Origin: Candidatus Helarchaeota archaeon
GTDB lineage: Archaea > Asgardarchaeota > Lokiarchaeia > Helarchaeales > HEL-GB-A
Length of the DNA: 22,960 nucleotides
Direction: 5' to 3'
Assembly: GCA_013375405.1 (NCBI GenBank)
Contig: JABXJU010000050.1
Coordinates: 1-22,960, forward strand
Shown here: one piece after another, positions 6,765-15,160 of the stretch
Layout of the letters: each line of letters opens with the position of its first letter
Position numbering within the stretch: the first letter of the stretch is position 1
The notes under the pieces: model-generated
Seen by the model: only the letters and a program-made list of their open reading frames with translations
Told to the model about the DNA's origin: nothing
The model's database searches: none
Made by a program: the position numbers and the translations under genes

Positions 6765-7343
6765 ATGCAAGGAAAAAAACTGGTTATTCTAATTTCTGGT
6801 ACACCGGGAACGGGAAAAACCACGGTTGCAGATATATTGAAAGATAAATTCTCTGCCTTATCTATTAACCTGACAGATGTGGCTATCGCGAATGATTTTA
6901 TTTTGGAATCTGATGCGCAACGCCAAACAAAAGTCGCTAATTTAGAAAAATTAATTCCTTATATGGAAAACTTAATTTCATCTCATTCAAACAACATCGT
7001 AATTGAAGGTCATTACGCTGATGTTATACCTGATTCTCTCATTTCAGTCTTCATTATTCTCAGGACAGAACCACACATATTAAAGCAGCGATTAATCAAA
7101 AAACAATTCCCTCCTCAAAAGGTTCAGGAAAATCTCCAATCTGAAATATTAGGAGCCTGTACCTCAGCAGCTTTGGACAATCACGATAGGAACAAAATTT
7201 ATGAAGTGGATACTTCAACCGCGTCTTTAGAAGAAATTATAGAAAAAACCCTAATTTTGATTGAGGAACGACCTCCTTCTAATGTTGGGCGAATAAACTG
7301 GATGCAGAAATTAGAAGATAATGAATTATTAAAATATTTTTAG
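6765..7343 (+). CDS. AK6/Fap7-like P-loop NTPase (adenylate kinase-like)
   Basis: A 192-residue kinase-fold protein with the P-loop GTPGTGKTT (12-20) and the EGHYADVIP segment (81-89), which corresponds to the conserved EGH block of archaeal COG1936 proteins. Homologues of human AK6 and yeast Fap7 have adenylate kinase/ATPase activity and help late small-subunit ribosome maturation. The N-terminus, the ~190-residue size and the Cys/His-poor C-terminal half agree with the archaeal type. It starts at ATG 6765 after an 83-base AT-rich gap that lacks a clear ribosome site, so it could be leaderless. A general nucleotide kinase is the alternative. Confidence 0.85.
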   Translation: MQGKKLVILISGTPGTGKTTVADILKDKFSALSINLTDVAIANDFILESDAQRQTKVANLEKLIPYMENLISSHSNNIVIEGHYADVIPDSLISVFIILRTEPHILKQRLIKKQFPPQKVQENLQSEILGACTSAALDNHDRNKIYEVDTSTASLEEIIEKTLILIEERPPSNVGRINWMQKLEDNELLKYF

Positions 7344-7370
7344 GCTTTAATTAAAACAAACCGTGTTTAT

Positions 7371-9653
7371 ATGGAACATTTAAAAAAAATATCTCAAATT
7401 TTAAAAAAGAATTTGGAAGTAACAACGAATAATATTAATTTATTAAAGAATGATATCTATCCCTATTTTGAAATAGAGAAAGATCTGGAAATTAAAGAAC
7501 TAATTGGTTTTGAAATCGTTATCCATCTTTTAATCTATCATATTTTTTCTATTCTTAATAAAAACATCAAAAATGTCTTTCTAATTGAAGATCTTCATAA
7601 AAATATTGATGAATTCTTGAAGAATAATGATTTTGCAAAGGCTTATTTTCATTCTGAAATTTTAAAAATAATGTTTGACGAAAAGAATCGGGAAATCATA
7701 AATCAGGCAATAAATCACGTTAAAAACATCAATAAGAATACTTTAATGGAATTAGAAAATATTGATATATTTTTTCAGGAATTATTATCAACTCCTGCCC
7801 GAAAAAGATATGCCGCAAATTACACACACTCAAAAATTGCCGAATTATTGGTCATGTTAACCCTAAAAGATACTACTCAAAAAATTATTGATCCATTTGT
7901 AGGTTCTGGAAGATTACTGCTGGAAATATATAGACAAATCTTTTCAACAAAAAGAAAAAAATCCAATTTACCTCAAAACCATCTAAATTTACTTGGGATA
8001 GATATTTTATTTCCCGCAATTCAATTAGCTTTTATTAATTTTTTAATTTCAACCATCACGCAATCTTCCAAAAACACTAATTTCAACAATATCCAATTGA
8101 TAAAAGGAGATACATTCAGATATTTTCAACTCGGATTGAATTCGTTCGTGGAAGACTCTTCAAGGAAATATTTTCATACATTTGATTTAGTTATTATGAA
8201 TCCGCCCTTTACAAGATATATTCGACTTGAGAAAAATTATAAGAAATTACTAAAAACGGGATTTCAGGACTATTCAAAATTCATAGGAAGCCAAATGGGG
8301 TTACATGGATATGCTTTATTCTTAGCTGATAAGTTATTAAATGATAATGGAATGATAGCAGCAGTTTTACCTGCTTCTACATTTTATTCTGAATATAGTC
8401 AGGGAATTCAAGATTTCTTTTTAAAATTCTACCAAATTAAATATATAATTTCTTCACAAATCTCAAAATCTTTTTCTGATGGAAGTGATTTTAGAGAGAT
8501 TCTGTTCATTTGTCAAAAAAGAGGTGAGCCTCGCCAAAATTACTCGCCAATTAAACTCATTTCATTAAAAAAAGATATTAATTCATTGGATATAGATGGT
8601 TTAAATCATTTAATTAGAAATTCTAATTCTAATATTGATTCTAAAGAGTTTAAATTGACATTATTATCAACTGAAGATCTGTCAAGACCTGAAAATTGGA
8701 ATATATATTTAAATTACAATCCATTAAATGAGATTTTTTTAGCAATCAAAGAACGGGCCGTCTTACTATCGGGAACTGACCTTAAACTTAATATTATTCG
8801 CGGATTCGAGATGTATGGCCCTGAATTTTTCTTTTTTCCCAATAAATATTGGAGAATTGTAGCTGATAAAAAAAATTACATAATCATTTTTAACGAGGCC
8901 TTAAAGAGAGAATTAAAAATTAATAAAAAATATCTCGATTATGCTCTTCGCCAACCAAAACTCTATAAAAATCATATCACACCTGAAGTAAATGATTTCA
9001 TTTTAAATATACCTCCTACTTCACAATTTTCAAGAGAAGATGACATTGTTGAATATATAAATTGGGGCGATACTATTGAAATTCCCGCAAAAAAACGATT
9101 TGGAAAGAAATGGCTCTCTCATATAAATAGTCAATTTAAATCTAAAAATCCAGTTGGAAGAACTTTTATTGTTGACAAATTTAGCGTTACATCAGTAGCA
9201 TTACTCTCCTATTTTTTTGATGATTACATAAGTGCTTCTAAAAATTTTTATTTAGTCAAGGGATCAAGTCGCAATCTTGAAAAATTTGTGTCTGCTTGGT
9301 TAAATAGTTCGATTTTTTTAAGTATTTTTTTAATATTCCGGAGAGAAATTGGGGGATCTTATGGACGGCTCCAAATTGTAGATTACCTCAACTATCCCTT
9401 ATTTATTGAAATCAATCAAGCAAACGAATTCTTCAAGAAAATTCTCGAAACTTTTGATAAATTAAGAAAAATAAAATTACCAATCCTTATCGACCAACTT
9501 TCTTTAAAAGAAAGAAATGATTTAGATTTTTATTTTCTAAGATATATGGGTTTTAATGAGAAAAATGCCACAGATTTATTACTTCAACTTTATTCTGATA
9601 TAAAACAAGAATTTGATAAACTCCAAATACGGGATAGCAAAAAAACAAATTAA
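7371..9653 (+). CDS. Solitary adenine-N6 DNA methyltransferase
   Basis: A 760-residue protein with gamma-class adenine methyltransferase motifs: an upstream TPARKRYAANYTHS segment (141-154, motif X-like), DPFVGSG (174-180, motif I, S-adenosylmethionine binding), GID (209-211, motif II) and NPPF (277-280, motif IV, catalytic). The ~400-residue C-terminal part probably contains the target-recognition domain, as in type I HsdM/type IIG-like enzymes. Residues 1-140 are helical and show no PD-(D/E)xK nuclease motif. No restriction nuclease or specificity subunit is encoded nearby, so it looks like an orphan methylase or a remnant of a modification system. The gene is more AT- and Asn/Lys/Ile-rich than its neighbours, which hints at transfer. 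Its stop is one base from the convergent gene. Confidence 0.88.
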   Translation: MEHLKKISQILKKNLEVTTNNINLLKNDIYPYFEIEKDLEIKELIGFEIVIHLLIYHIFSILNKNIKNVFLIEDLHKNIDEFLKNNDFAKAYFHSEILKIMFDEKNREIINQAINHVKNINKNTLMELENIDIFFQELLSTPARKRYAANYTHSKIAELLVMLTLKDTTQKIIDPFVGSGRLLLEIYRQIFSTKRKKSNLPQNHLNLLGIDILFPAIQLAFINFLISTITQSSKNTNFNNIQLIKGDTFRYFQLGLNSFVEDSSRKYFHTFDLVIMNPPFTRYIRLEKNYKKLLKTGFQDYSKFIGSQMGLHGYALFLADKLLNDNGMIAAVLPASTFYSEYSQGIQDFFLKFYQIKYIISSQISKSFSDGSDFREILFICQKRGEPRQNYSPIKLISLKKDINSLDIDGLNHLIRNSNSNIDSKEFKLTLLSTEDLSRPENWNIYLNYNPLNEIFLAIKERAVLLSGTDLKLNIIRGFEMYGPEFFFFPNKYWRIVADKKNYIIIFNEALKRELKINKKYLDYALRQPKLYKNHITPEVNDFILNIPPTSQFSREDDIVEYINWGDTIEIPAKKRFGKKWLSHINSQFKSKNPVGRTFIVDKFSVTSVALLSYFFDDYISASKNFYLVKGSSRNLEKFVSAWLNSSIFLSIFLIFRREIGGSYGRLQIVDYLNYPLFIEINQANEFFKKILETFDKLRKIKLPILIDQLSLKERNDLDFYFLRYMGFNEKNATDLLLQLYSDIKQEFDKLQIRDSKKTN

Positions 9654-9654
9654 T

Positions 9655-10023
9655 TTATCTTGGTTTGCTAAGTAAGCCTTTAATTTTGTTCAATAATTTA
9701 TCCAATTTGTCTGGCGCTACAGTTTTGATTTTCCTAAACTCCCTTCTTATTTCAATGATATGATTATGTTCTAAATATTTTAACGCGTTATATACATCTC
9801 CAGAACGAGATCCTGAATTCTCCAAAAGATATTCCATTGAAACCTCTCTTTCTCCTTGTAAATTTTCTCCAACGCGTAGAATTCTCCTAACTAATCTCTT
9901 TGGGACTCGAGTAATTGCATATACTTCCAATTCCATAGCATCAATTTCAGTTAATAAATATTCCACTGGTGTTTCATCAGGAAAATAAAATTTTACCTTT
10001 ATTTTTGGTATTTCCAACTCCAT
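9655..10023 (-). CDS. Small winged-helix-like protein
   Basis: A protein of ~122 residues. The first ~25 residues look like beta strands (ELEIPKIKVKFYFPDETPVEY). Residues ~50-110 have a helix-turn-helix/wing pattern (VSMEYLLENSGSRSGDVYNA, then LKYLEHNHIIEIRR), as in archaeal winged-helix regulators. DNA binding is therefore likely, but no target is visible. I prefer ATG 10023: GGAGTGA sits four bases upstream, and the alternative GTG at 10029 lies inside that ribosome site. The gene converges with the methyltransferase, with stops one base apart, and diverges from the 10184 gene across a promoter region that contains a TGCGCGCA palindrome. Confidence 0.65.
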   Translation of the reverse strand: MELEIPKIKVKFYFPDETPVEYLLTEIDAMELEVYAITRVPKRLVRRILRVGENLQGEREVSMEYLLENSGSRSGDVYNALKYLEHNHIIEIRREFRKIKTVAPDKLDKLLNKIKGLLSKPR

Positions 10024-10075
10024 TTTCACTCCGTCTTCAAATTTTTTTCAATGATATCATATAGAATAAACTATG

Positions 10076-10083
10076 TGCGCGCA
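10076..10083. promoter_or_regulatory. TGCGCGCA palindrome beside a TATA-like box
   Basis: A perfect eight-base GC palindrome sits in very AT-rich DNA between divergent genes, immediately before ATTTTATAAG (10084-10093), which can act as box A for the plus-strand gene at 10184. The core resembles the GCGC centre of eukaryotic E2F sites (TTTSGCGC); the minus strand reads AATTGCGCGC. An operator role is inference. Confidence 0.35.
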
Positions 10084-10183
10084 ATTTTATAAGTTTTTAA
10101 AAATTATTTTATCAAATATTCACATTCAGCATAAAATTTTTATTAGCATCGAACATTTAACATATCAAATTGGTGGAAACTAA

Positions 10184-10384
10184 TTGAAAAACGGAAAACA
10201 AATCATACAGCAATTACAAAGCCGAAAGAAAATTTTAATTCAGCAAATGAAAGATTTGAATAGAGAGGAATCCGATAAAAAAATAAGTAAAGAGGAATAT
10301 GAACAGAAAAAATACGAAATTGAACGTGAATTAGTTGAAATTATGGATCGTTTGACCCAATTAGCTTATATTTCAAAGAATTGA
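10184..10384 (+). CDS. Small coiled-coil protein
   Basis: A 66-residue protein that starts at TTG 10184 behind GGTGG. It is almost entirely predicted helix, with heptad-like spacing of Ile/Leu (QIIQQLQSRKKILIQQMKDL) and many Lys, Glu and Gln residues. A motif resembling SHOCT (KISKEEYEQKKYEIERELVE, 33-52) sits in the middle, but the Gly turn is missing. It is probably a dimeric coiled-coil adaptor. Its stop (10382-10384) overlaps the ribosome site of the cyclophilin-like gene, so the two are likely translated in a coupled manner. The function is unknown. Confidence 0.7.
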   Translation: MKNGKQIIQQLQSRKKILIQQMKDLNREESDKKISKEEYEQKKYEIERELVEIMDRLTQLAYISKN

Positions 10385-10390
10385 GGCGAT
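10383..10390 (+). promoter_or_regulatory. Ribosome site GAGGCGAT ahead of a non-standard start
   Basis: GAGGCGAT matches the archaeal consensus GAGGTGAT at seven of eight bases. It overlaps the stop of the preceding gene. At the normal distance of about four bases lies ATC (10395-10397), in the frame of the cyclophilin-like protein. No ATG, GTG or TTG occurs in that frame until 10473, inside the domain. Confidence 0.5.
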
Positions 10391-10394
10391 AAAT

Positions 10395-10778
10395 ATCGAA
10401 AAATCAAAATCACTCAATGTTTTTCCTATAGAAATTGCAATTGTAGGAAAAGAGGATATAATCGAAGGGCAGTTGGTACGCACGAAAGCTCCCAGAACCG
10501 TTGAGAGGATTCTTGCGAAATTGCCAGTGACTGGCAGAGTCTCTAAACAACAACACCAATTAAATTTAACAATTGGTATTAAAATGGGCAAAGAAAAGGC
10601 AACAGCACAAGCAAAGGCAGGAGATATAGCCTACTGGCCCATGGGTGATGCAATCAGTATCTTTTTAGACGATATGGAACCATATGGTGGTATTAATGTG
10701 ATTGGGAACATCACATCTAATTTGGATAGATTAATGAATTTAAGACTCGGTACCTCCCTTAAAATTAACAAAAAATAA
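10395..10778 (+). CDS. Cyclophilin-like domain protein (TM1367-like)
   Basis: A protein of ~127 residues. It resembles the cyclophilin-like family of small beta-barrel proteins (TM1367/COG2164 type): first strand VFPIEIAIVG, then EGQLVRTKAPRTVERILAKL, then GDIAYWPMGDAISIFLDD, then a VIGN and LDRL tail. The GDIAYWP and IF.D segments are the clearest family marks. The biochemical role is unknown; eukaryotic cyclophilins are prolyl isomerases, but the catalytic Arg/Phe set is not evident here. The family's first strand begins upstream of the first usual start codon (TTG 10473), so translation probably begins at ATC 10395 or ATA 10389 behind GAGGCGAT. A base error in an original ATG is the alternative. 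The gene is in a tight operon with the coiled-coil gene. Confidence 0.75.
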   Translation: MEKSKSLNVFPIEIAIVGKEDIIEGQLVRTKAPRTVERILAKLPVTGRVSKQQHQLNLTIGIKMGKEKATAQAKAGDIAYWPMGDAISIFLDDMEPYGGINVIGNITSNLDRLMNLRLGTSLKINKK

Positions 10779-10857
10779 AATTTTATATGTTTATTTGATT
10801 AAAGTCTAATTATATTCGGAGAATTGAATGAAATTTATCCTTTCTTTTTTCCCAAAA

Positions 10858-10867
10858 TTTAAATATA
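10858..10867 (+). promoter_or_regulatory. TATA-like box for the E2F-like gene
   Basis: TTTAAATATA lies 54 bases before the ATG at 10921. This is consistent with a transcription start near 10890 and a short leader containing the ribosome site GGAGAT (10910-10915). Confidence 0.4.
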
Positions 10868-10920
10868 GTCGTAATGAAACAAATTAAAAAAGAGTCGATA
10901 ATTCCATTAGGAGATGGCTT

Positions 10921-11430
10921 ATGAAACTGGTCGAACTAGCTAAAAGAGCTACAAAAATATTGCAAGAAACGGGTGAAAAAGGAATCAATAATATTGAGCT
11001 TGCAGAGAAGTTACAAGTGCCTAGACGGCGTATATATGATATTATTGCAATATTTCGAGCGGTAGGATTAGTTGAAGCTAAACGAGAAAAAGGTGGAACA
11101 AGATTAATGTGGAGCACTATATCAACAATTGAATCTGCCGCCGCACCTGCAAGTGACACAAAATCTGATGAGAAGCTGAAGGCTGCGAAAACGAAATTAG
11201 AAAAAGAAAATGATGAATTAAAGGAGAAAATTAAACGACTTCGAGAGGATTCTTCTAAAAGCGAGCCCAAAAAGATTTCTGAAAAAAAGTTGTTTAATTC
11301 GACTAAGGTTGCCATTAGAGCTGCAAAATCACTGAAAATTACAGAAGTAATCAGCTCCGGCATTGAAGTCATTATTAAAGCCAGTGGTAAGGGTATTATA
11401 GTAGAACCAGGTTCCGAAGATACAAAATAG
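10921..11430 (+). CDS. E2F/DP-like winged-helix transcription factor
   Basis: A 169-residue protein. Residues 1-65 form a winged helix whose recognition helix contains RRRIYDI (35-41), the hallmark of the eukaryotic E2F/DP family (RRIYDI). It is followed by FRAVGLVEAKREKGGTRLMW, equivalent to E2F's 'GLIEKKSKN...W'. The two Arg of RRxYD contact the GCGC core in E2F-DNA complexes. Residues ~83-110 are a heptad-rich coiled coil (KLEKENDELKEKIKRL), placed like the E2F dimerisation helix. The last 45 residues may form a small beta domain; no marked-box or retinoblastoma-binding peptide is visible. It probably acts as a DNA-binding dimer. It starts at ATG 10921 behind GGAGAT. The domain call is from pattern; function and targets are inferred. 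Confidence 0.78.
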   Translation: MKLVELAKRATKILQETGEKGINNIELAEKLQVPRRRIYDIIAIFRAVGLVEAKREKGGTRLMWSTISTIESAAAPASDTKSDEKLKAAKTKLEKENDELKEKIKRLREDSSKSEPKKISEKKLFNSTKVAIRAAKSLKITEVISSGIEVIIKASGKGIIVEPGSEDTK

Positions 11431-11494
11431 TAAAAAATAAAATTTAACACTCACCTTCCAATGATTATTAGGTTTTTTTTGGAGGCTAAATTAA

Positions 11495-12085
11495 TTGGGC
11501 TTTAAATGTGAACGATGTGGTCAATGTTGTAGTGATCCTTCATTAATTATTACAATAACCCATCGGGATATACTTCGACTTGAATTTTTCTTGCCGGATA
11601 CTGACATACTTAATACCGTGACCTTTTACCAAGTTCAAGATGATGATCCCTCTCTTGAAAAGAGATTAATGAGTCCAGCTATTATAACAAATCGTGGTAA
11701 AATTTTTCTAGGTCTACAGCAAAAAGAGGATAAATGTATATTTTTAGAGGATAATAAATGTCAAATCTATGAGTATAGGCCTCAAATTTGTCGTTGCTTC
11801 CCCTATACTTTTCAAGTTCGCAAAGATCAGATATATTGGGGCTATTCAGAGAAAGCAAAAGAAATTTGCCCTGCAATAAAAAAGGAGTCCAAAATAGATA
11901 CTGCTCATTTAGAAAATTTAGCTTCTGAAATGCTGAAGGAATCTGAAGAATTTGAGCAGTTAATCCGAATTTGGAATTATTTAGCCAAAAATAATTTGAT
12001 AAATCCCACGGTTCAGTTATTGTTGCAATTTATCACTGGAAAAATTAAATTATCTATCGAAAATTTAGAAGGAATAAAGGAATAG
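11495..12085 (+). CDS. YkgJ-family Cys-cluster (metal-binding) protein
   Basis: A 196-residue protein with the CxxCxxCC cluster at C5, C8, C11 and C12 and a second cluster at C81, C89, C99 and C101 in the context IYEYRPQICRCFPYTF. Both are defining features of the YkgJ/PF03692 family, which is thought to bind zinc or an iron-sulfur cluster. The enzymatic role of the family is largely unsettled. The C-terminal ~70 residues are helical. It starts at TTG 11495 with GGAGG nine bases upstream. It follows the E2F-like gene by 64 bases with a possible terminator-like T run in between (11473-11480), and converges with the nucleotidyltransferase gene, with 7 bases between stops. Confidence 0.85.
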   Translation: MGFKCERCGQCCSDPSLIITITHRDILRLEFFLPDTDILNTVTFYQVQDDDPSLEKRLMSPAIITNRGKIFLGLQQKEDKCIFLEDNKCQIYEYRPQICRCFPYTFQVRKDQIYWGYSEKAKEICPAIKKESKIDTAHLENLASEMLKESEEFEQLIRIWNYLAKNNLINPTVQLLLQFITGKIKLSIENLEGIKE

Positions 12086-12092
12086 GTTTCTA

Positions 12093-14603
12093 TTAAGTTC
12101 CTGTTTCTATAGAATGAACTATATCTTCAATGACATTAGCCCAATGCTTATTCAGTTGAGTGGCTTCTCCTTTTCCTTTCGCTTCTGAATAAATTTCAAA
12201 TGAATTTTCATCTGCTGCCGGGCGGATTAAGCACCAGCCATAGTCAAAGTAAATTTTAACTCCATCTAAAGTCGAGAGGTTATGTTCATATGCTTCTTCT
12301 ATTAAATTTAACATTACTTTTCCTCGGTATTGAAAGGGTACCGGAATTATTTTCTTTGCCATGTAGAATCTCGGGATTTCTGAGGCAAGATCACTTAATT
12401 GGGATTCTTCTTTAACAATTTGTTCTATTAAATATGCTGCTGCAAGGATTCCATCCCTCGCAAATTGAAATTCTGGAAACACAAACCCACCCGTTTCATC
12501 TCCGCCAAAAATGGATTTATGCTCTATAATTTTTTCAATCAGAGGGCGATAGCCAATTCGTGTGCGGATAACATTTCCACCATTTTGCTCACAAACTTGC
12601 TCAATTACTTGTGATGCACTAACCGGCACACATATACGCCCACCTTTACGTTCATGCAAACGTGATTTGATTAACAATGCTAATGCCGTATCCCCTTTTA
12701 AAATATCTCCCTTATTATCAACAAATAATGCCCTTCCTGCATCTTCATCTAACGCGATTCCGACTTCTGCATCTAGTGCGCGCACTGTCTTTGAGAGATC
12801 AGCCAGAGAATCCTTTGAAAGTAATACATCTTTTACCTCCGCTCCCGGTGTTAATTGGGCATTTAAGGAAATAACTTCACACCCTAATTTTTGGAAAATG
12901 CTTGGCGCAATAATGGAGCTTGATCCATTAGCACAATCGAGAATGATTTTAGGTTGCCGTGTTCTTATTATAGTATGATTGATATATTTCATTATATCCT
13001 CAAAATAGACCTCAAAAGTCCTGACCGGATTTAGAACCTGCCCTACTTTTAGGGGTTCAACTCTTTTTATCTTCTCCTTGAAAAAAATATCTTCTATTTC
13101 AGTTTCTCTTTTACTATTTACATCTACTCCATCTTGATCAAAAAATCGGATGCTTATCAAGTTGATATCTGCGTAAGGATTCTTTACTGAGATACCTGCA
13201 TTTGCATTGAATACTCGAATCCCATATTTGATTAACGGTACAGGCATTATTTCGACGTTATAAATCTCTACACCGGTTGACATGAGACCTGCTATTAGTG
13301 CTCGTTTAATCATCCGGGAAATATTTTTGTTGTCTCGTCCAATTACTACTTTAGCCCCGGCTCCCAATATGGTACCGAAGGCAGCTCCAAGCTTGGATGC
13401 AAATTCTGGGGTAATTTCAATATTTATTAATCCCGTGATCCCATATCTTCCAAATAAACTCCGCCGTACAAATGTACCCCATTTCACATTCATTGAAACG
13501 GTACTACCCGCTTCAATAATTTTGTTCGGCCAAATCATTATGGCTGGATTGATTACACTTTCATTGCCAATCTCACAATCGTCGCCTATAACCGCCTCAT
13601 TCAGCACAAAAGACTCTGCGCCCAATTCCACTCTAGATGAAATCACACAATTTTCTAATTTTGCATTTTCCCTAATAGTTACATTATTCCACACGATTGA
13701 TCGCTTTATATGAACCCCTTTCCCTATGTAAACCCCATCTCCAATGGTTGATAGCCGATCTATATTTGCATCCTTCGCTATTTTACAATTTTGCCCAATT
13801 ATTATAGGTGACCAGAGATTCGCTTCAAGATCAATGTCACTTCCCTCTCCAACCCATATATCTTCCTTTATTTCCTCTCCCGCAATATTAGTTTTCACTT
13901 TTTTTATCAAAATGTCATGATTCGCCTGAATGTATTTCTTAGGATTACCAATATCTAACCAATAGAAATCACCCCAATACCCAAAAATAGGACGATCCTT
14001 ATCTAATAATAGAGGAAATAATTGTTTACTAAAATCATATTCCTGGTTTTCTTCAATATATTGCAAAACTTCGGGTTCTAATATATAAATTCCCGTGTTT
14101 ATTTTATCACTGAATACTTCACTCCACCCTGGCTTCTCCATAAATCGCTTAATCTTTCCATCTTCATCCGTATAAACAATCCCGTAGGCAACTGGAACTT
14201 CAGTTCGTGTTAAAGCAAGTGTTGCTACACTCTTATTTTTTCTATGGAATTCTAGCATCCTTGACAAATCGATATCCGTCAGGATATCGCTTGAGATGAC
14301 TAGAAATGTCTCGTCCAGCTGTTTTTCGACTGCTTTTATGCCTCCTGCCGTCCCTAGCGGTCTCGATTCCCATGCATAGGTTATATTTACCCCTAGATCA
14401 CTGCCATCTCCAATTATTTCTGAAATTTTTTTTCCTAAATAACCCACTGTTACAATTATGTCTTTGAATCCATATCTCTTTAGCAATTCTATAATATGGA
14501 CAAGTATTGGCTTATTTGCGATCGGTACCATCGGCTTCGGTAAATTCGAAGTTAAAGGACGTAACCGGGTTCCTTTACCTCCTGCCATGATAACACTTTT
14601 CAT
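12093..14603 (-). CDS. Sugar-1-phosphate nucleotidyltransferase fused to inactive phosphomannomutase
   Basis: About 836 residues from ATG 14603. Residues 1-230 are a GT-A nucleotidyltransferase: GGKGTRLRP (8-16), a KPM.PIANKP block and SSD (~104-106). Residues ~255-380 are a left-handed beta-helix of hexapeptide repeats. The rest is a phosphohexomutase fold, as in known mannose-1-phosphate guanylyltransferase/phosphomannomutase fusions. The mutase is degenerate: the catalytic TASHNP is GISVKNP (470-476), the metal loop DGDGDR is DEDAGR (619-624) and GE(E/M)SGH is GGDETGG (700-706). It probably makes GDP-mannose or a similar sugar nucleotide for glycans, with the mutase half structural or regulatory. 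The open frame extends to TTG 14675 with a non-homologous 24-residue leader; AAGGACG upstream and the family N-terminus favour 14603. Confidence 0.85.
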   Translation of the reverse strand: MKSVIMAGGKGTRLRPLTSNLPKPMVPIANKPILVHIIELLKRYGFKDIIVTVGYLGKKISEIIGDGSDLGVNITYAWESRPLGTAGGIKAVEKQLDETFLVISSDILTDIDLSRMLEFHRKNKSVATLALTRTEVPVAYGIVYTDEDGKIKRFMEKPGWSEVFSDKINTGIYILEPEVLQYIEENQEYDFSKQLFPLLLDKDRPIFGYWGDFYWLDIGNPKKYIQANHDILIKKVKTNIAGEEIKEDIWVGEGSDIDLEANLWSPIIIGQNCKIAKDANIDRLSTIGDGVYIGKGVHIKRSIVWNNVTIRENAKLENCVISSRVELGAESFVLNEAVIGDDCEIGNESVINPAIMIWPNKIIEAGSTVSMNVKWGTFVRRSLFGRYGITGLINIEITPEFASKLGAAFGTILGAGAKVVIGRDNKNISRMIKRALIAGLMSTGVEIYNVEIMPVPLIKYGIRVFNANAGISVKNPYADINLISIRFFDQDGVDVNSKRETEIEDIFFKEKIKRVEPLKVGQVLNPVRTFEVYFEDIMKYINHTIIRTRQPKIILDCANGSSSIIAPSIFQKLGCEVISLNAQLTPGAEVKDVLLSKDSLADLSKTVRALDAEVGIALDEDAGRALFVDNKGDILKGDTALALLIKSRLHERKGGRICVPVSASQVIEQVCEQNGGNVIRTRIGYRPLIEKIIEHKSIFGGDETGGFVFPEFQFARDGILAAAYLIEQIVKEESQLSDLASEIPRFYMAKKIIPVPFQYRGKVMLNLIEEAYEHNLSTLDGVKIYFDYGWCLIRPAADENSFEIYSEAKGKGEATQLNKHWANVIEDIVHSIETGT

Positions 14604-15160
14604 TCTATTTATACGTCCTTCCTTTTTACTAATACCCTTTGAATTTTTATTATATTCAGCTTCATCTAGTTTCAAAATAAATTTTGTTGATCTTTCTTTT
14701 ATAAGTTACATCTATTAAGTTGCATTATTTGATGAAGAGAACATCTTAGTTCTTTTTCACGTCAAATAACTCTTCTTTTTATTTAATAATTATCTTTAGT
14801 CAGAACTTCCAAAACCAAATGCTAATTGATTCAAATAAATTAGTCATCTAAACTATAAGATGAAAAAGGTTTTTAATTTATACTGATATAAGGCTTCAAA
14901 AGTTATCAAAAAACTAACAAAAAATAGAATATAAGGAGAATTTCACTTCTTTCAATATTTAGCATTAAAGGAAGTAAATTGAAATACTTTCTAATATGTT
15001 TTAATGGTTTTAGGTTTCATAATAAGATCTTGATTAGAAGATGAAGTAACACACATAATTTAAATATTAAATGTTTTACATTTATTCTCATTTAAACCAA
15101 AAATTCTTTTTAAAAAAAAGATAGGAGTGGAATATAATACATACTTCAAGAAAGAGAACT
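14604..15160. other. AT-rich intergenic region with divergent promoters
   Basis: No conserved gene is visible. On the minus strand AACTTATAAAAGA (14694-14706) is a good box A for the nucleotidyltransferase gene, ~100 bases before ATG 14603. On the plus strand AGGAGTGG (15123-15130) is a strong ribosome site for the secreted-protein gene. Another SD-like AAGGAG (~14933-14938) is followed by no usable start. The rest is low-complexity AT DNA, and I see no convincing RNA. Confidence 0.5.
15123..15130 (+). promoter_or_regulatory. Ribosome site AGGAGTGG ahead of a non-standard start
   Basis: AGGAGTGG is complementary to the archaeal 16S 3' end but is followed at normal spacing by AATATAATA, with no ATG, GTG or TTG in the reading frame of the surface protein. 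The in-frame ATA codons at 15134 and 15137 are the best placed starts, because they supply the basic residues expected before the signal-peptide hydrophobic core. Confidence 0.45.

Noticed and set aside
10884..11450. 188-residue open frame antisense to the E2F-like gene
   Set aside because: It is rich in Ser/Phe low-complexity sequence, has no ribosome site and is the mirror of a gene with a clear domain.
12562..13713. Open frames of 138 and 143 residues opposite the nucleotidyltransferase/mutase gene
   Set aside because: Both lie fully inside a well-supported gene on the other strand and have no recognisable domain or start signal.
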